From assembly GCA_017433615.1 (NCBI GenBank), contig JAFRGW010000166.1, forward strand, positions 1-33,290: a stretch of 33,290 nucleotides of DNA. Direction: 5' to 3'. Both the position numbers and the translations under genes were made by a program. Each line of letters opens with the position of its first letter. The first letter of the stretch is position 1. Positions 16,380 to 24,746 of this stretch are shown here, piece by piece. A model generated the notes under the pieces. That model was not told where the DNA came from. It made no database searches and saw nothing but the letters and a program-made list of their open reading frames with translations. The DNA comes from Eubacterium sp. (GTDB lineage: Bacteria; Bacillota; Clostridia; Lachnospirales; Lachnospiraceae).

Positions 16380-17540
16380 TCAGGCACGCAATACCTTTCC
16401 GTACAGATACAGCATCAGATAATTCGCATACACAAAAATCACTGTTGCCGTGATATTGATATACATATTCTCCATAAACACAAGCATCAGAATCACAAAC
16501 ACTGCCGCAAGAACTGTATGCCGCAGAATAAAATGCCGTCCCGGCCGCATACGCTCTTTCGCATAGATTCCGGTCAAATACAGAAACAGATAGTACAGCA
16601 AAATCGAACCTGTAATAAACAGCGTTTTCGGCAGAAGGCTGATCGCGGGCTCCCGCATAAACTCCAGCGCTGTTGTAATATTGTTCAGCGCAAAGATCAG
16701 AAAAATATGAATCAGCATGTAGCCGGTTCCGGCCGTCTCGACTTCGCGGTCCAGAATATGGTCATAAACTGTGCCGTAGCTCAGGAAGAGGCCGGCTACG
16801 ATCAGAAATGCCATCGTCGAAAAGAAAATACTGTTCAGCGAAACATCACCCTCAAAGTAGGATGCGATCGCGATGATCATCTCGCCAAACGTAAACACGA
16901 CGTAGAGCATCGCCCGCTCTGAGAGATGCGGAAAATCCACCGGATTCAGCCGGTTTACTCTGCCGGAAAGATTTGTCACAATGATACCGAAGGCAATCGG
17001 AACGGGCGCCAGAATCAGCCCGCCAGAATGCCATCCGATGATGACTGCGATCACCAGCAGTGCCTCCGACCAGATAATCCATGCCATGTGTCTGGCCTGC
17101 GCAGCATTCCACGGCATCAGCCGGTTGTTCCGGTATTCCAGAAAATACTGCAGGCCGATATTAAATAAAATCAATGCCCAGGCAATGTTGTAGCGGTAAA
17201 AATGTGCCTGCCAGTATACGCGCGTTCCGTCAGCCATGTAATAAAGCAGATACATGTTGACGAAGAGAAATACATGTTCCCGCAGTCCGTTTTTCCCGTA
17301 GCGGTTGATATAGAATGTCGTAAAATTCCAGATCTGGATTACGGCAAGTGTCGCCAGCACATACGTCAGAAACACCCTGCCGCTGATAAATCCGTACTGT
17401 ACATGCGACAGAAGCGAATTATTCCGGCCGATCAGATACACAAAGATCAGATCATAGATCAGTTCGATGTACTCGACCTTTTTCTCATCTTCTGCATTCT
17501 GGAAGTTCTGTGATGTCAGTTTTTTCATGAAGTCCAGCAT
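16380..17540 (-). CDS. ltrA: LtrA-family (low temperature requirement) membrane protein
   Basis: A 386-residue polytopic membrane protein with about 10-12 hydrophobic segments. The family signature near the N-terminus, VEYIELIYDLIFVYLI (about 23-38), and the internal SERAMLYVVFTFGEMIIAIASYF identify LtrA, first described in Listeria as needed for growth in the cold; its molecular role is not established. I start at ATG 17540, which has GAGGGG 6 bases upstream; a GTG at 17588 would add 16 residues but lacks a ribosome binding site. The stop codon abuts the start of the sortase-like lipoprotein gene, so the two form an operon. Confidence 0.88.
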   Translation of the reverse strand: MLDFMKKLTSQNFQNAEDEKKVEYIELIYDLIFVYLIGRNNSLLSHVQYGFISGRVFLTYVLATLAVIQIWNFTTFYINRYGKNGLREHVFLFVNMYLLYYMADGTRVYWQAHFYRYNIAWALILFNIGLQYFLEYRNNRLMPWNAAQARHMAWIIWSEALLVIAVIIGWHSGGLILAPVPIAFGIIVTNLSGRVNRLNPVDFPHLSERAMLYVVFTFGEMIIAIASYFEGDVSLNSIFFSTMAFLIVAGLFLSYGTVYDHILDREVETAGTGYMLIHIFLIFALNNITTALEFMREPAISLLPKTLFITGSILLYYLFLYLTGIYAKERMRPGRHFILRHTVLAAVFVILMLVFMENMYINITATVIFVYANYLMLYLYGKVLRA

Positions 17541-17611
17541 TCTGATCCCCTCTGCCTGCGTCTTCGATTTTAGAAGTTTATTTGCCACTGCCCGGCGTCT
17601 TTCAGGCTTTT

Positions 17612-17639
17612 ATTTTAACATAATTATAAAAAAGTACAA
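17612..17639 (-). promoter_or_regulatory. Promoter of the ltrA-lipoprotein operon
   Basis: On the minus strand TTGTAC (17634-17639) and TAAAAT (17612-17617) are 16 bp apart in a very AT-rich stretch. The leader would be about 65 bases. Confidence 0.5.
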
Positions 17640-17657
17640 AGTCATGAAAATACAGGA

Positions 17658-17685
17658 TTGCGAATTAAACAGGGTGTATTATAAT
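17658..17685 (+). promoter_or_regulatory. Promoter of the CNNM/CBS/CorC gene
   Basis: A perfect TATAAT (17680-17685) with TTGCGA (17658-17663) 16 bp upstream. It is divergent from the ltrA promoter and about 45 bases before the ATG at 17732. Confidence 0.6.
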
Positions 17686-17731
17686 AAAAATGATACTGTA
17701 TTGTCCGCCAGCGAGGAACCGAACGGATATT

Positions 17732-18988
17732 ATGGATACGTCCAGCCTGATCATGATTGTCGCACTGATCCTTCTGATCATTCTTTCATCTTATTTTTCT
17801 GCGACAGAGACAGCATTTTCCAGTTACAACCGGATACGAATGCGCAACCGCGAAGAAAAGGGCGACAAAAAAGCCTCACTTGTTCTTCGGCTTGCAGAAA
17901 ATTATGACCGGCTTCTCTCGACAATCCTGATTGGAAATAATATTGTCAATATTTCTGCGACTGCAATTGCAACGGTACTGTTTACCCGTCTGGCCGGCGG
18001 CGAATACGGCCCGACAATTGCAACTGTCGTGCTGACGCTTCTGGTACTGCTGTTTGGTGAAATCACACCAAAGAGTTACGCGAAAAAACATCCGGAACGG
18101 TTCGCCTGTTTTTCCGCGCCGTTTCTCCGCTTTTTCCTGATTCTGCTGGCGCCGCTGAACCTGTTCTTCTCACTCTGGCAGCGGCTGGTAAATGCACTCA
18201 CCAAAGGAGAAGAAGAGGCAGGCATCACAGAAGAAGAACTGATCACCATGGTCTCTGAGGCAGAAAATGAAGGCGGCCTTGATGAGCACGAGAGCCGTCT
18301 GATCCAGTCCGCAATCAATTTCGACGATCTGGAGGTCAGCGATATCCTGACACCGCGCGTTGATATCTGCGCCGTATCGCGCGAGGCTGATGCAGACGAA
18401 GTTGCGGCACTGTTTACCGAGAGCGGTTATTCACGCCTTCCGGTCTATGAAAAGACCATCGACAACATCATCGGTGTCATTCACGAGAAGGATTTTTACG
18501 CGGCACGCTACCGCGGCGTCACAGATATCCGCAAGTGTATTTCCCGGATCTATTACACTGCCCCGTCCGCTCATATCGATGATCTGCTGCGCAAGCTGCA
18601 GGTTGAGAAACTGCACATGGCAGTTGTGGTCGACGAATACGGCGGCACCGAAGGAATTGTCACCATGGAAGATATCATTGAGGAACTGGTCGGTGAGATC
18701 TGGGATGAGCACGACCTGGTCGTACAGGAGATCACACGCCAGTCCGACGGCAGTTACCTGATCAATACCAACGCGGATCTGTCCGATCTCTTTGATCTGT
18801 TCTCGATCCGCTCTGATGAAGAAATCCCGACCGTCTCCGGCTGGGTTGTAGACAATCTGGAACACATCCCGAAAGTCGGAGATACTTTCGAAGCCGAGGG
18901 GCTGGAAGTTACCGTTACCAAAACCGCCCGCCGGCGGGCGCTGGAAGTCCGGGTCACCAAGCTTCCCGAAATTGAAGAAGACGAGTGA
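17732..18988 (+). CDS. Hemolysin C/CorC-type CNNM membrane protein with CBS pair
   Basis: A 418-residue inner-membrane protein of the CNNM/CorC (HlyC, TlyC) group, linked to Mg2+ or Co2+ efflux. The order is a DUF21 membrane domain (about 1-180; [47 protein letters not shown]), two CBS motifs (about 195-320; [12 protein letters not shown]..., [23 protein letters not shown]), and a CorC_HlyC domain (about 335-412; [20 protein letters not shown]). I use ATG 17732, since residues encoded upstream of it (from 17690) do not fit the family. The true function is probably ion transport, not haemolysis. Its TGA stop is also the first three bases of the palindromic element 18986-19092. Confidence 0.92.
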   Translation: MDTSSLIMIVALILLIILSSYFSATETAFSSYNRIRMRNREEKGDKKASLVLRLAENYDRLLSTILIGNNIVNISATAIATVLFTRLAGGEYGPTIATVVLTLLVLLFGEITPKSYAKKHPERFACFSAPFLRFFLILLAPLNLFFSLWQRLVNALTKGEEEAGITEEELITMVSEAENEGGLDEHESRLIQSAINFDDLEVSDILTPRVDICAVSREADADEVAALFTESGYSRLPVYEKTIDNIIGVIHEKDFYAARYRGVTDIRKCISRIYYTAPSAHIDDLLRKLQVEKLHMAVVVDEYGGTEGIVTMEDIIEELVGEIWDEHDLVVQEITRQSDGSYLINTNADLSDLFDLFSIRSDEEIPTVSGWVVDNLEHIPKVGDTFEAEGLEVTVTKTARRRALEVRVTKLPEIEEDE

Positions 18989-19092
18989 GTCAAAGGGGAC
19001 GTTTCTCCTTGACTCATTTTCCGCTTGATCATGACCTTAAATAGAATGATCCTGGGAAAATGAGTCAGAGAGAAACGTCCCCTTTTGACTCA
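18986..19092. repeat. TGAGTCA-type palindromic element, copy 2 (complete)
   Basis: A 107-bp element built from two inverted hairpin units: 18986-19016 (TGAGTCAAAGGGGACG...TTGACTCA) and 19061-19092 (TGAGTCAGAGAGAAACG...TTGACTCA), joined by a spacer whose ends are also inverted (CATTTTCC and GGGAAAATG). Its first three bases are the stop codon of the CNNM gene and it ends one base before the stop codon of the convergent hexokinase gene. It may act as a two-way terminator. A truncated copy lies at 1-44. Confidence 0.85.
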
Positions 19093-19093
19093 C

Positions 19094-20329
19094 TCACCGG
19101 CACGCCAGCGCCGCCTGCGCACTTCCGATCAGATTGCTGTTTTCCACTTCGCAGAAACGGTAATATCTTCCCTGCTCCAGCCCGATGATCTGATGTGCAT
19201 AGTAGACGATCCGTTCACGCAGCGCGTGGAATTTCTGCCAGGTGGATCCTTCTACTACGATCGTGGCCGGCTCCCTGCGCTTCTTTCCGGAATCACAATG
19301 TTCCATGACAGCTGCAAGATGGCAGACCACCAGATACGCTGCGCGGTCGATCAGCTGATCCGCCACTTCCATAACCGCTTCCTTCTGTTCCGCAGTTGCG
19401 CAGAGACCGTTCAGATTATTTCTGTATGGATCTTCTGTCAGCAGACTGATATCGGATGTCCGGATGCCGCCTGCCTCACGAAGCCGCGCACAGAAATCAC
19501 TGTCAAAGACCCTCGCTGTGCCATTCTCACACGCTTCCAGAAGCGCATAATATACATTGTCCCCAAAGTAGGCACCGGAAATCTTTTTCTCAAGCCACGC
19601 ATCTCCCGGAAGCGCAGAATTTTCGTCAAGCCGCAGATCAAACGATTTCATTTCAAGCTTTTTAAACTTTGCTGACTCGATATTGATCAGCATATCATAA
19701 GAAGCCGATGATGCTTTCCTGATCTTGTCAGCACGTTCCATATAACAGCTGTTGATACCGGTGCCGAGGATCAGCCCGATCACAGAATCATGCGCATCAT
19801 AGGGCAGACTGCTGCAGCCTCCGAAAAATGTGGCGACGGTGTCGTTGAGCACGCAGAATTTCAGCGGCTTTCTGCCGCGTCGGACCAGTTCTTCGTTCAT
19901 CGACGCGCCGATCAGCGCACCTTCCGCTCCTTCTATCTCCACATCCTTGCTGAAAGCTATGATCTTACCGTCATGATTTTCCTGGATCTCGGCAGGATAA
20001 GAAAAACAAAATCCGCAGAGTTCCGTTTCATCGGACAGTACCTTCTCTACGGTATCTACAAGTTCCGAAAACAGCTGTGCAGCTGGAATCACGCCCTCTC
20101 TGCCGGGCATTTTGCGTTTTACAATATCCAGAACCTCGAGACCGGTCTCTGTGAAGCAGACCGATGCGGCACGCAGATTGGTTCCGCCGGCATCGATTAC
20201 CAGGATCGGCTTTGCATACGGTTCCATATTTCCCGCTCCCAGAAAGGTTGGAATCATCGGAAGAGATGACGCTGTACCGGCAAGTCCGGCATCCATCTCA
20301 TTCATAAAGTTTCTGATCTCTTCTCTCAT
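19094..20329 (-). CDS. Hexokinase-family sugar kinase
   Basis: A 411-residue cytoplasmic ATP-dependent hexokinase. The fold motifs of the eukaryote-like hexokinase family are clear: ATP phosphate loop LVIDAGGTNLRAAS (about 43-56), sugar-binding FCFSYPAEIQ (about 107-116), VLNDTVATFFGG with the catalytic Asp (about 159-170), and GLILGTGINSCYME (about 183-196). This is a different family from the bacterial glucokinase and ROK kinases. Glucose or another hexose is a likely substrate; which one cannot be said. The start ATG has only a weak ribosome binding site. The stop codon lies one base from the palindromic element 18986-19092. The gene is downstream of flavodoxin on the same strand with a 100-base gap. 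Confidence 0.88.
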   Translation of the reverse strand: MREEIRNFMNEMDAGLAGTASSLPMIPTFLGAGNMEPYAKPILVIDAGGTNLRAASVCFTETGLEVLDIVKRKMPGREGVIPAAQLFSELVDTVEKVLSDETELCGFCFSYPAEIQENHDGKIIAFSKDVEIEGAEGALIGASMNEELVRRGRKPLKFCVLNDTVATFFGGCSSLPYDAHDSVIGLILGTGINSCYMERADKIRKASSASYDMLINIESAKFKKLEMKSFDLRLDENSALPGDAWLEKKISGAYFGDNVYYALLEACENGTARVFDSDFCARLREAGGIRTSDISLLTEDPYRNNLNGLCATAEQKEAVMEVADQLIDRAAYLVVCHLAAVMEHCDSGKKRREPATIVVEGSTWQKFHALRERIVYYAHQIIGLEQGRYYRFCEVENSNLIGSAQAALACR

Positions 20330-20429
20330 ATATACTGCTCACTTTCCATTGTTCTATGATCATGGTGTTTCTTCCAGGTGAATCCTGTTTCACTTCTGCA
20401 GGCAGACGTGCCGGCGTAATCTGTCCGGT

Positions 20430-20870
20430 TTACAGTCCCTGATAAAATGCCACTGCCCCGTCGAGCTCTTCCTGTGTCGGATGTCCCTTGCTCGTTCCGC
20501 CGACCAGCTTGAACGGACCGAACGTATTGTAGCCACGGCAGCCATACTCACCGAGCACCTTCCAGCCACACTGTTCCGCCAGTTTCCGGATTCCCGCCGT
20601 ATGGCTGTTCAGTTTCATAGCAGACGTATACAGGAAAAAGACTTCTTTTCCTTTCGGGATCTTTTCTTCTGCATATTTCATGATCGGCTTTCCAAAATTG
20701 CCAGCATAGATGCCGGAAGCAATCCCGATCCGGTCGTATTCTGTCAGATCCAGACCCTTTCCTTCAGAGACTTCACAGATTTCCACATTCGCGTCAGCCT
20801 GCGCAATCGCCTCTGCCAGTTTCTTCGTGTTGCCGTGGTGACTGGAGAAATATAAGATCATTGTCTTCAT
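20430..20870 (-). CDS. Short flavodoxin-domain protein
   Basis: A 146-residue soluble FMN protein. The start MILYFSSHHGNTKKLAEAI has the flavodoxin phosphate-binding loop (SSHHGNT, about 9-15), and IGIASGIYAGNFGKPI and FFLYTSAM follow the expected beta-strand pattern. It fits the flavodoxin-like family PF12682 or the related protoporphyrinogen-oxidase-like HemG group, and is probably an electron carrier or small reductase in this anaerobe. An AAAGGA site lies upstream. It lies between hexokinase and the secreted lysine-rich protein, all on the minus strand, but no functional link is visible. Confidence 0.85.
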   Translation of the reverse strand: MKTMILYFSSHHGNTKKLAEAIAQADANVEICEVSEGKGLDLTEYDRIGIASGIYAGNFGKPIMKYAEEKIPKGKEVFFLYTSAMKLNSHTAGIRKLAEQCGWKVLGEYGCRGYNTFGPFKLVGGTSKGHPTQEELDGAVAFYQGL

Positions 20871-20906
20871 TGTTTTTCATGTCCTTTCCTGAAGCATTTT
20901 CCATAT

Positions 20907-21791
20907 TTAATATTTGGGAGTCAGTTTTTTCGTGGCATATGTGTAGGTATACGATCCATCCTTATATACGCTGCATGATTTAGACGTATATCCGTACGCC
21001 GTACATTGTCCCGAAGCCTGGAAACTGCCAAGTTTTTTTACGTTTTTTCCTTTCAGGCTGCAGCGATACAGCTTCATATTTTTCATAGACGCTTCGGAAA
21101 ACTTTGAATAATAAATCTTGTTCCCGACGATTTCCGCGCTTCCGATGTACTTTCCGAGCGTTTTCACCTTCTTGAACTTTCCGTTGCTTTTGATCTTATA
21201 AATGGTCCATCTGTGCGCAGACACATCTGTCTGGTATTCATTCCGCGCGACCACATATTTTCCTTTTCGCGCAGAAACGGCACAGTTGTTCTGGATCATA
21301 CTTAATTTCTTAGATGACAGATTATAACAGTATGTCTTAAGATTCCACCCTTCAAAGCTGTCCCTGGTGAGATACACTTTGTTCCCGTAAACAGTGGAAA
21401 TGTTCCACTGTGGCGGCTCATAAGACCAGCTTCCGCGTTTTAGTTTTTTCAGTGTTTTTACTTTGTTGGTTTTTACTTTACAGCGCATCAGCGGCGCATA
21501 GCTCCCCTGACCGCGGCCTGCTACTATGATGTTGGTGCCATTTGTATACGGTGTTCCCACATAACCTTCAAATCCAGCTCTGGTAAATGGCCCTGACGGA
21601 CTGACAGAAAAGTACACTTCACTGCCCTCGTATTTAAAATAATAATTACCGGCTTTTGTCACGGTATCAGTGACAATCTGCTTATATTCTGCTGCTGCAT
21701 GCGCTTTCGCAGGCGCGAGCAGGATTGTCAGTGCAGCTGCGACCACCAGGACAAATACTGCCTGTTTCAAACGACGCATGATATACATCAT
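20907..21791 (-). CDS. Secreted lysine-rich repeat protein (beta-propeller-like)
   Basis: An exported 294-residue protein. MMYIMRRLKQAVFVLVVAAALTILLAPAKAHA is a signal peptide with a likely cut after AHA. The mature part is basic and made of repeated units of the form KVKTLKKLKRG, NKVYLTRDS..., KTYCYNLSSKKLSM, KIYYSKFS, KLYRCSLKGKNVKKLG, alternating a variable strand with Y-Y/C-K-rich strands. This resembles the DUF5050-type propeller seen in exported clostridial proteins. No catalytic motif is visible and no anchor is present. I start at ATG 21791, with AGGAGG 8 bases upstream; a GTG at 21800 overlaps that site. Function unknown; carbohydrate or envelope binding is a guess. Confidence 0.72.
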   Translation of the reverse strand: MMYIMRRLKQAVFVLVVAAALTILLAPAKAHAAAEYKQIVTDTVTKAGNYYFKYEGSEVYFSVSPSGPFTRAGFEGYVGTPYTNGTNIIVAGRGQGSYAPLMRCKVKTNKVKTLKKLKRGSWSYEPPQWNISTVYGNKVYLTRDSFEGWNLKTYCYNLSSKKLSMIQNNCAVSARKGKYVVARNEYQTDVSAHRWTIYKIKSNGKFKKVKTLGKYIGSAEIVGNKIYYSKFSEASMKNMKLYRCSLKGKNVKKLGSFQASGQCTAYGYTSKSCSVYKDGSYTYTYATKKLTPKY

Positions 21792-21812
21792 CTTTGACAC
21801 CTCCTGTCTGAA

Positions 21813-21891
21813 GATTCATACAACACAGCAGGAGACTCCCTCACTGCGTTGAGCCTCCGCCAGATCTATGAATCCAGTATAACACAGCAGG
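21813..21891. repeat. REP-like hairpin flanked by direct and inverted repeats
   Basis: GGAGACTC (21831-21838) and GAGCCTCC (21851-21858) form a 7/8-bp stem around CCTCACTGCGTT. It is flanked by inverted GATTCATA (21813-21820) and TATGAATC (21867-21874), and by direct copies of AACACAGCAGG (21822-21832 and 21881-21891). The sequence lies in the leader of the secreted lysine-rich protein gene. A decayed relative occurs at 7848-7873. Confidence 0.55.
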
Positions 21892-21892
21892 C

Positions 21893-21924
21893 AAAAAAAT
21901 ACGCGGAACCTTTCGGCTCCGCGT
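21893..21924 (-). terminator. Rho-independent terminator of the 4-hydroxybutyrate operon
   Basis: On the minus strand ACGCGGAGCC, a GAAA tetraloop and GGTTCCGCGT form a 10-bp stem (one G-T pair), followed by ATTTTTTT. It lies 33 bases after the crotonase stop codon. Confidence 0.92.
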
Positions 21925-21956
21925 ACATTTATTTTCAGGACGCTTTCAGCAAATGA

Positions 21957-22772
21957 TTATTTGTTCTTGAATTCCTTCGGATCTTTGCTTCTAGCAAGGA
22001 AATGCTCCATAGCATACTTCTGATCTTCTGTTGCGAAGCACTGTGCGAAGCAGTTGCCTTCGAACTTCAGAGCAGAGTTCAGATCTGTCTGGTATCCAAC
22101 ATTGACAGCTTCCTTCACGAGTGAAACTGCGATCGGTGCCTGTGCAGCGATCTCGTTCGCAAGCTTCATAGCCTCATCCATAAGGCTCTCGATCGGATAT
22201 ACATAGTTTACGAGACCCATATCAAGGGCATCCTGTGCAGAGTAGTTGGCACGTGCGGTGTAGAGGATCTCTTTTGCCTTGCCGAGGCCGACAAAACGAG
22301 CAAGTCTCTGTGTGCCGCCGCATCCCGGAGTAATGCCGAGGCCTACTTCCGGCTGACCAAATGTTGCGTTCTCAGAGCAGATACGGATATCGCAGGACAT
22401 AGCGAGCTCTACGCCGCCGCCCAGGCAGAATCCGTTGATTGCTGCGATAACCGGACGCTTGAAGTTTTCAATCATCCAGCAGACACGGTTGGAGTTGTTT
22501 CCGAACTGCTTGCCTTCTTCGACAGTCAGTTTGGACATTTCGGAGATATCTGCACCTGCTACGAAGGACTGAACCTCTTTGCCCTTCTTGTTGATGACAG
22601 AAGAACCTGTCAGAACGACACAGTAAACATCTTCCATTGCAGCAACCTGGCCAAATGCCTCTTCCAGCTGTGAATACATATCTGTGGAGAGCGCGTTCAT
22701 AGCCTTCATATGCTCAATCTTGACAACCGCTACATGATCCTTTTTCTCAACTACTACATCTGTCATTGCCAT
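21957..22772 (-). CDS. crt: Crotonase (enoyl-CoA hydratase / 3-hydroxybutyryl-CoA dehydratase)
   Basis: A 271-residue cytoplasmic enzyme that hydrates crotonyl-CoA to 3-hydroxybutyryl-CoA or the reverse. The oxyanion-hole segment SFVAGADISEM (about 69-79) and the signature AINGFCLGGGVELAMSCDIR (111-130) are intact, and both catalytic glutamates are present (Glu123 in VELA, Glu142 in PEVGLG). The ATG has an AAAGGAGA site. It closes the 4-hydroxybutyrate operon, 38 bases after the CoA-transferase gene. Here it probably links crotonyl-CoA made from 4-hydroxybutyryl-CoA to the 3-hydroxybutyryl-CoA pool or handles crotonyl-CoA arising from acetyl-CoA. A strong terminator follows. Confidence 0.9.
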   Translation of the reverse strand: MAMTDVVVEKKDHVAVVKIEHMKAMNALSTDMYSQLEEAFGQVAAMEDVYCVVLTGSSVINKKGKEVQSFVAGADISEMSKLTVEEGKQFGNNSNRVCWMIENFKRPVIAAINGFCLGGGVELAMSCDIRICSENATFGQPEVGLGITPGCGGTQRLARFVGLGKAKEILYTARANYSAQDALDMGLVNYVYPIESLMDEAMKLANEIAAQAPIAVSLVKEAVNVGYQTDLNSALKFEGNCFAQCFATEDQKYAMEHFLARSKDPKEFKNK

Positions 22773-22810
22773 TTTTGTTTCTCCTTTTACAACATTAAAA
22801 AGTTACAAAC

Positions 22811-24373
22811 TTATTCAAGACCCATCGGCTCGTCACGGAAGATACGTGCGTCCATGAGCTTAACTGTGCCGTCTGCCTGGTACTCGATCTTCGGCATGAA
22901 CTCCATCTGATCCAGGACATCCTTCTGAAGGTCGATGCCCGGTGCGATCTCGATCAGGGTTACGCCGTCTTTGCGCAGTTCGAAGACTGCACGCTCTGTG
23001 ACGTAGAGAACCGGCTGATTTACGGAGTTTGCATAGTCGCCGGAGAAGGTGATCTGCTCAACCTTGTTGACAAATTTCTTCTTGCCGCCTTCCTGGTCGA
23101 TGACGAGCTTGCCGTCTTCGCAGTGGATCTTCAGTCCCTTTGCTGTGAAGGTACCGCAGTAAACAACCTTCTTAGCGTTCTGGGTAATATCGATGAATCC
23201 GCCTGCACCTGCAAGACGTGTGCCGAACTTGGAGACGTTCAGGTCGCCGTTCGGAGCGGTCTCTGCAAGGCCGAGGAATGCAACATCAAGGCCGCCGCCC
23301 TGATAGAAGTCAAACTGTACATTGTGCGGGATGATGCACATGGAGTTTGCAGCGCCGCCGAACTGGGTTCCGCCGTACGGAACACCTGCGATGGAGCCTG
23401 CCTCTACAGTCAGGGTCATCTTGTTGGAGATGCCTTCTTCTGCAGCGACGTTTGCGATCTTCTCCGGTGCGCCTGTTCCGAGGTTGACAATCGCGTCATT
23501 CGGAAGTTCCATAGCTGCACGGCGTGCAAGAACCTTCTTAGCATCAAGCGGAATCGGCGGAATTGCATCTACCGGGATACGATATTCGCCGGAAAGTGCG
23601 CCGTCGTACGGTGTGCCGATGCACTGCAGGTTGTCTTCCTCAGAACCGACAACAACAGCATCAACATAGATACCCGGGATAACAACCAGTCTCGGATCCA
23701 GTGTTCCTGCCTCAACGATCTTCTCAGCCTGAACGATAACCTTACCGCCGGAGTTCTTTGCTGCCTGGCACATTGCTGTGACATCAAGCGGTCCGATCTC
23801 ACGATGAACGGTACAGTTGCCGAGAGTATCAACATAAGATGCACGTACAAATACGACATCGATCGGCATAGCCTTGTAGAGCAGAAGCTCCTTGCCGCCG
23901 ATGTTGATCAGCTCAACGATATCTTCCTTTGTGAAGTCGTTCAGCTTACCACCTTCGTTACGCGGATCTACGAATGTATTCAGACCGACGTGTGTAATGG
24001 TTCCGACCTTATGTGCAGCGATATCTCTGTACATGTGTGTAACAACACCCTGCGGGATGTTGTAAGCTTCAATTTTGTTAGCCAGCGCGAGGTCGCCGAG
24101 CTTCGGAGCACGATCCCAGTGACCGCCGATAACTCTCTTGACCAGACCTTCGTGACCATAGTGGTCGCCGCCGGTACCGTCGCGGTGTCCCTGACCTGCT
24201 GCGAAGAACAGTGTCAGATCTCTCGGATGACCTGTCTCCAGGAATCTCTTCTCAAGTGCTTTTGAGAGCGCTTCCGGGCATGCACAGCTGACGAAACCAC
24301 CAGTCGCGATGGTAACGCCGTCATCGACCATCATAGCCGCTTCTTCTGCGCTGATAATATTTACTTTTTTCAT
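22811..24373 (-). CDS. Class I CoA-transferase (propionate/acetate CoA-transferase type)
   Basis: A 520-residue single-chain family I CoA-transferase with the alpha and beta halves fused, related to Pct of Clostridium propionicum and E. coli YdiF. The first half has TIATGGFVSCACPEALSKAL; the second has NLGTGAPEKIANVAAEEG (297-314) and TVEAGSIAGVPYGG (322-335), in which Glu324 is the expected CoA-thioester-forming residue. In the operon it most likely activates 4-hydroxybutyrate with acetyl-CoA or another acyl-CoA. This is inferred from context. The known 4-hydroxybutyrate CoA-transferase AbfT belongs to the different Cat1/Cat2 family of about 440 residues, so this may be a non-homologous replacement. 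A GGAGG site lies 12 bases before the ATG, a long spacing. Confidence 0.87.
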   Translation of the reverse strand: MKKVNIISAEEAAMMVDDGVTIATGGFVSCACPEALSKALEKRFLETGHPRDLTLFFAAGQGHRDGTGGDHYGHEGLVKRVIGGHWDRAPKLGDLALANKIEAYNIPQGVVTHMYRDIAAHKVGTITHVGLNTFVDPRNEGGKLNDFTKEDIVELINIGGKELLLYKAMPIDVVFVRASYVDTLGNCTVHREIGPLDVTAMCQAAKNSGGKVIVQAEKIVEAGTLDPRLVVIPGIYVDAVVVGSEEDNLQCIGTPYDGALSGEYRIPVDAIPPIPLDAKKVLARRAAMELPNDAIVNLGTGAPEKIANVAAEEGISNKMTLTVEAGSIAGVPYGGTQFGGAANSMCIIPHNVQFDFYQGGGLDVAFLGLAETAPNGDLNVSKFGTRLAGAGGFIDITQNAKKVVYCGTFTAKGLKIHCEDGKLVIDQEGGKKKFVNKVEQITFSGDYANSVNQPVLYVTERAVFELRKDGVTLIEIAPGIDLQKDVLDQMEFMPKIEYQADGTVKLMDARIFRDEPMGLE

Positions 24374-24456
24374 TGGACTCTTATACCTCCATTTTGAAAC
24401 AACCGGCTGCTAAAAAAAGGTTTGCTCCGGGATGATCAGTCCCGGCGCATATAAGC

Positions 24457-24729
24457 TCAGCAGATGTCTGGTCTGCCAAGCTGATCGATCGCATCCTGCA
24501 CCCCGCCGGGCGAGGTGCAGATGATGCGCTGATCTGCATTGATCTCTTCATAGAGATACGGGCACTGTGTACAGCCGCGGATGATCAGAAGAACATCGTA
24601 GTGCTTTCCCGCCTCAGCGATCTCAAACACCGCTGTTTCTTTCGTCTCTTCCTTAATCCTGCGGTACGCGGCCCCGCGGTCATAGCCCGGATTGCATCCC
24701 CCGCAGAATTTCACTGCACACTGTTTCAT
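24457..24729 (-). CDS. Seven-cysteine small protein (CxxC pairs) of the 4-hydroxybutyrate operon
   Basis: A 90-residue soluble protein with seven cysteines (4, 9, 12, 53, 56, 71, 90). FCGGCNPGYDR (8-18) and RGCTQCPYL (51-59) give two CxxC pairs, which could bind a metal, an iron-sulfur cluster or form a redox disulfide. I do not recognise a named family; CGGC-containing small proteins are the closest match. It lies between abfD and the CoA-transferase, 17 bases after the abfD stop, so it is co-expressed with the oxygen-sensitive iron-sulfur/flavin dehydratase. A role in assembly or repair of that enzyme or electron transfer is inference. The start has CAGGAA 9-10 bases upstream. Confidence 0.72.
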   Translation of the reverse strand: MKQCAVKFCGGCNPGYDRGAAYRRIKEETKETAVFEIAEAGKHYDVLLIIRGCTQCPYLYEEINADQRIICTSPGGVQDAIDQLGRPDIC

Positions 24730-24746
24730 ATAAATATTTTCCTGTA

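Noticed and set aside
23123-24265. 380-codon plus-strand frame opposite the CoA-transferase gene
   Set aside because: Cys-rich translation with no domain, fully inside a well-supported gene; a codon-bias shadow. The same holds for the 373-codon frame opposite abfD (25197-26318).
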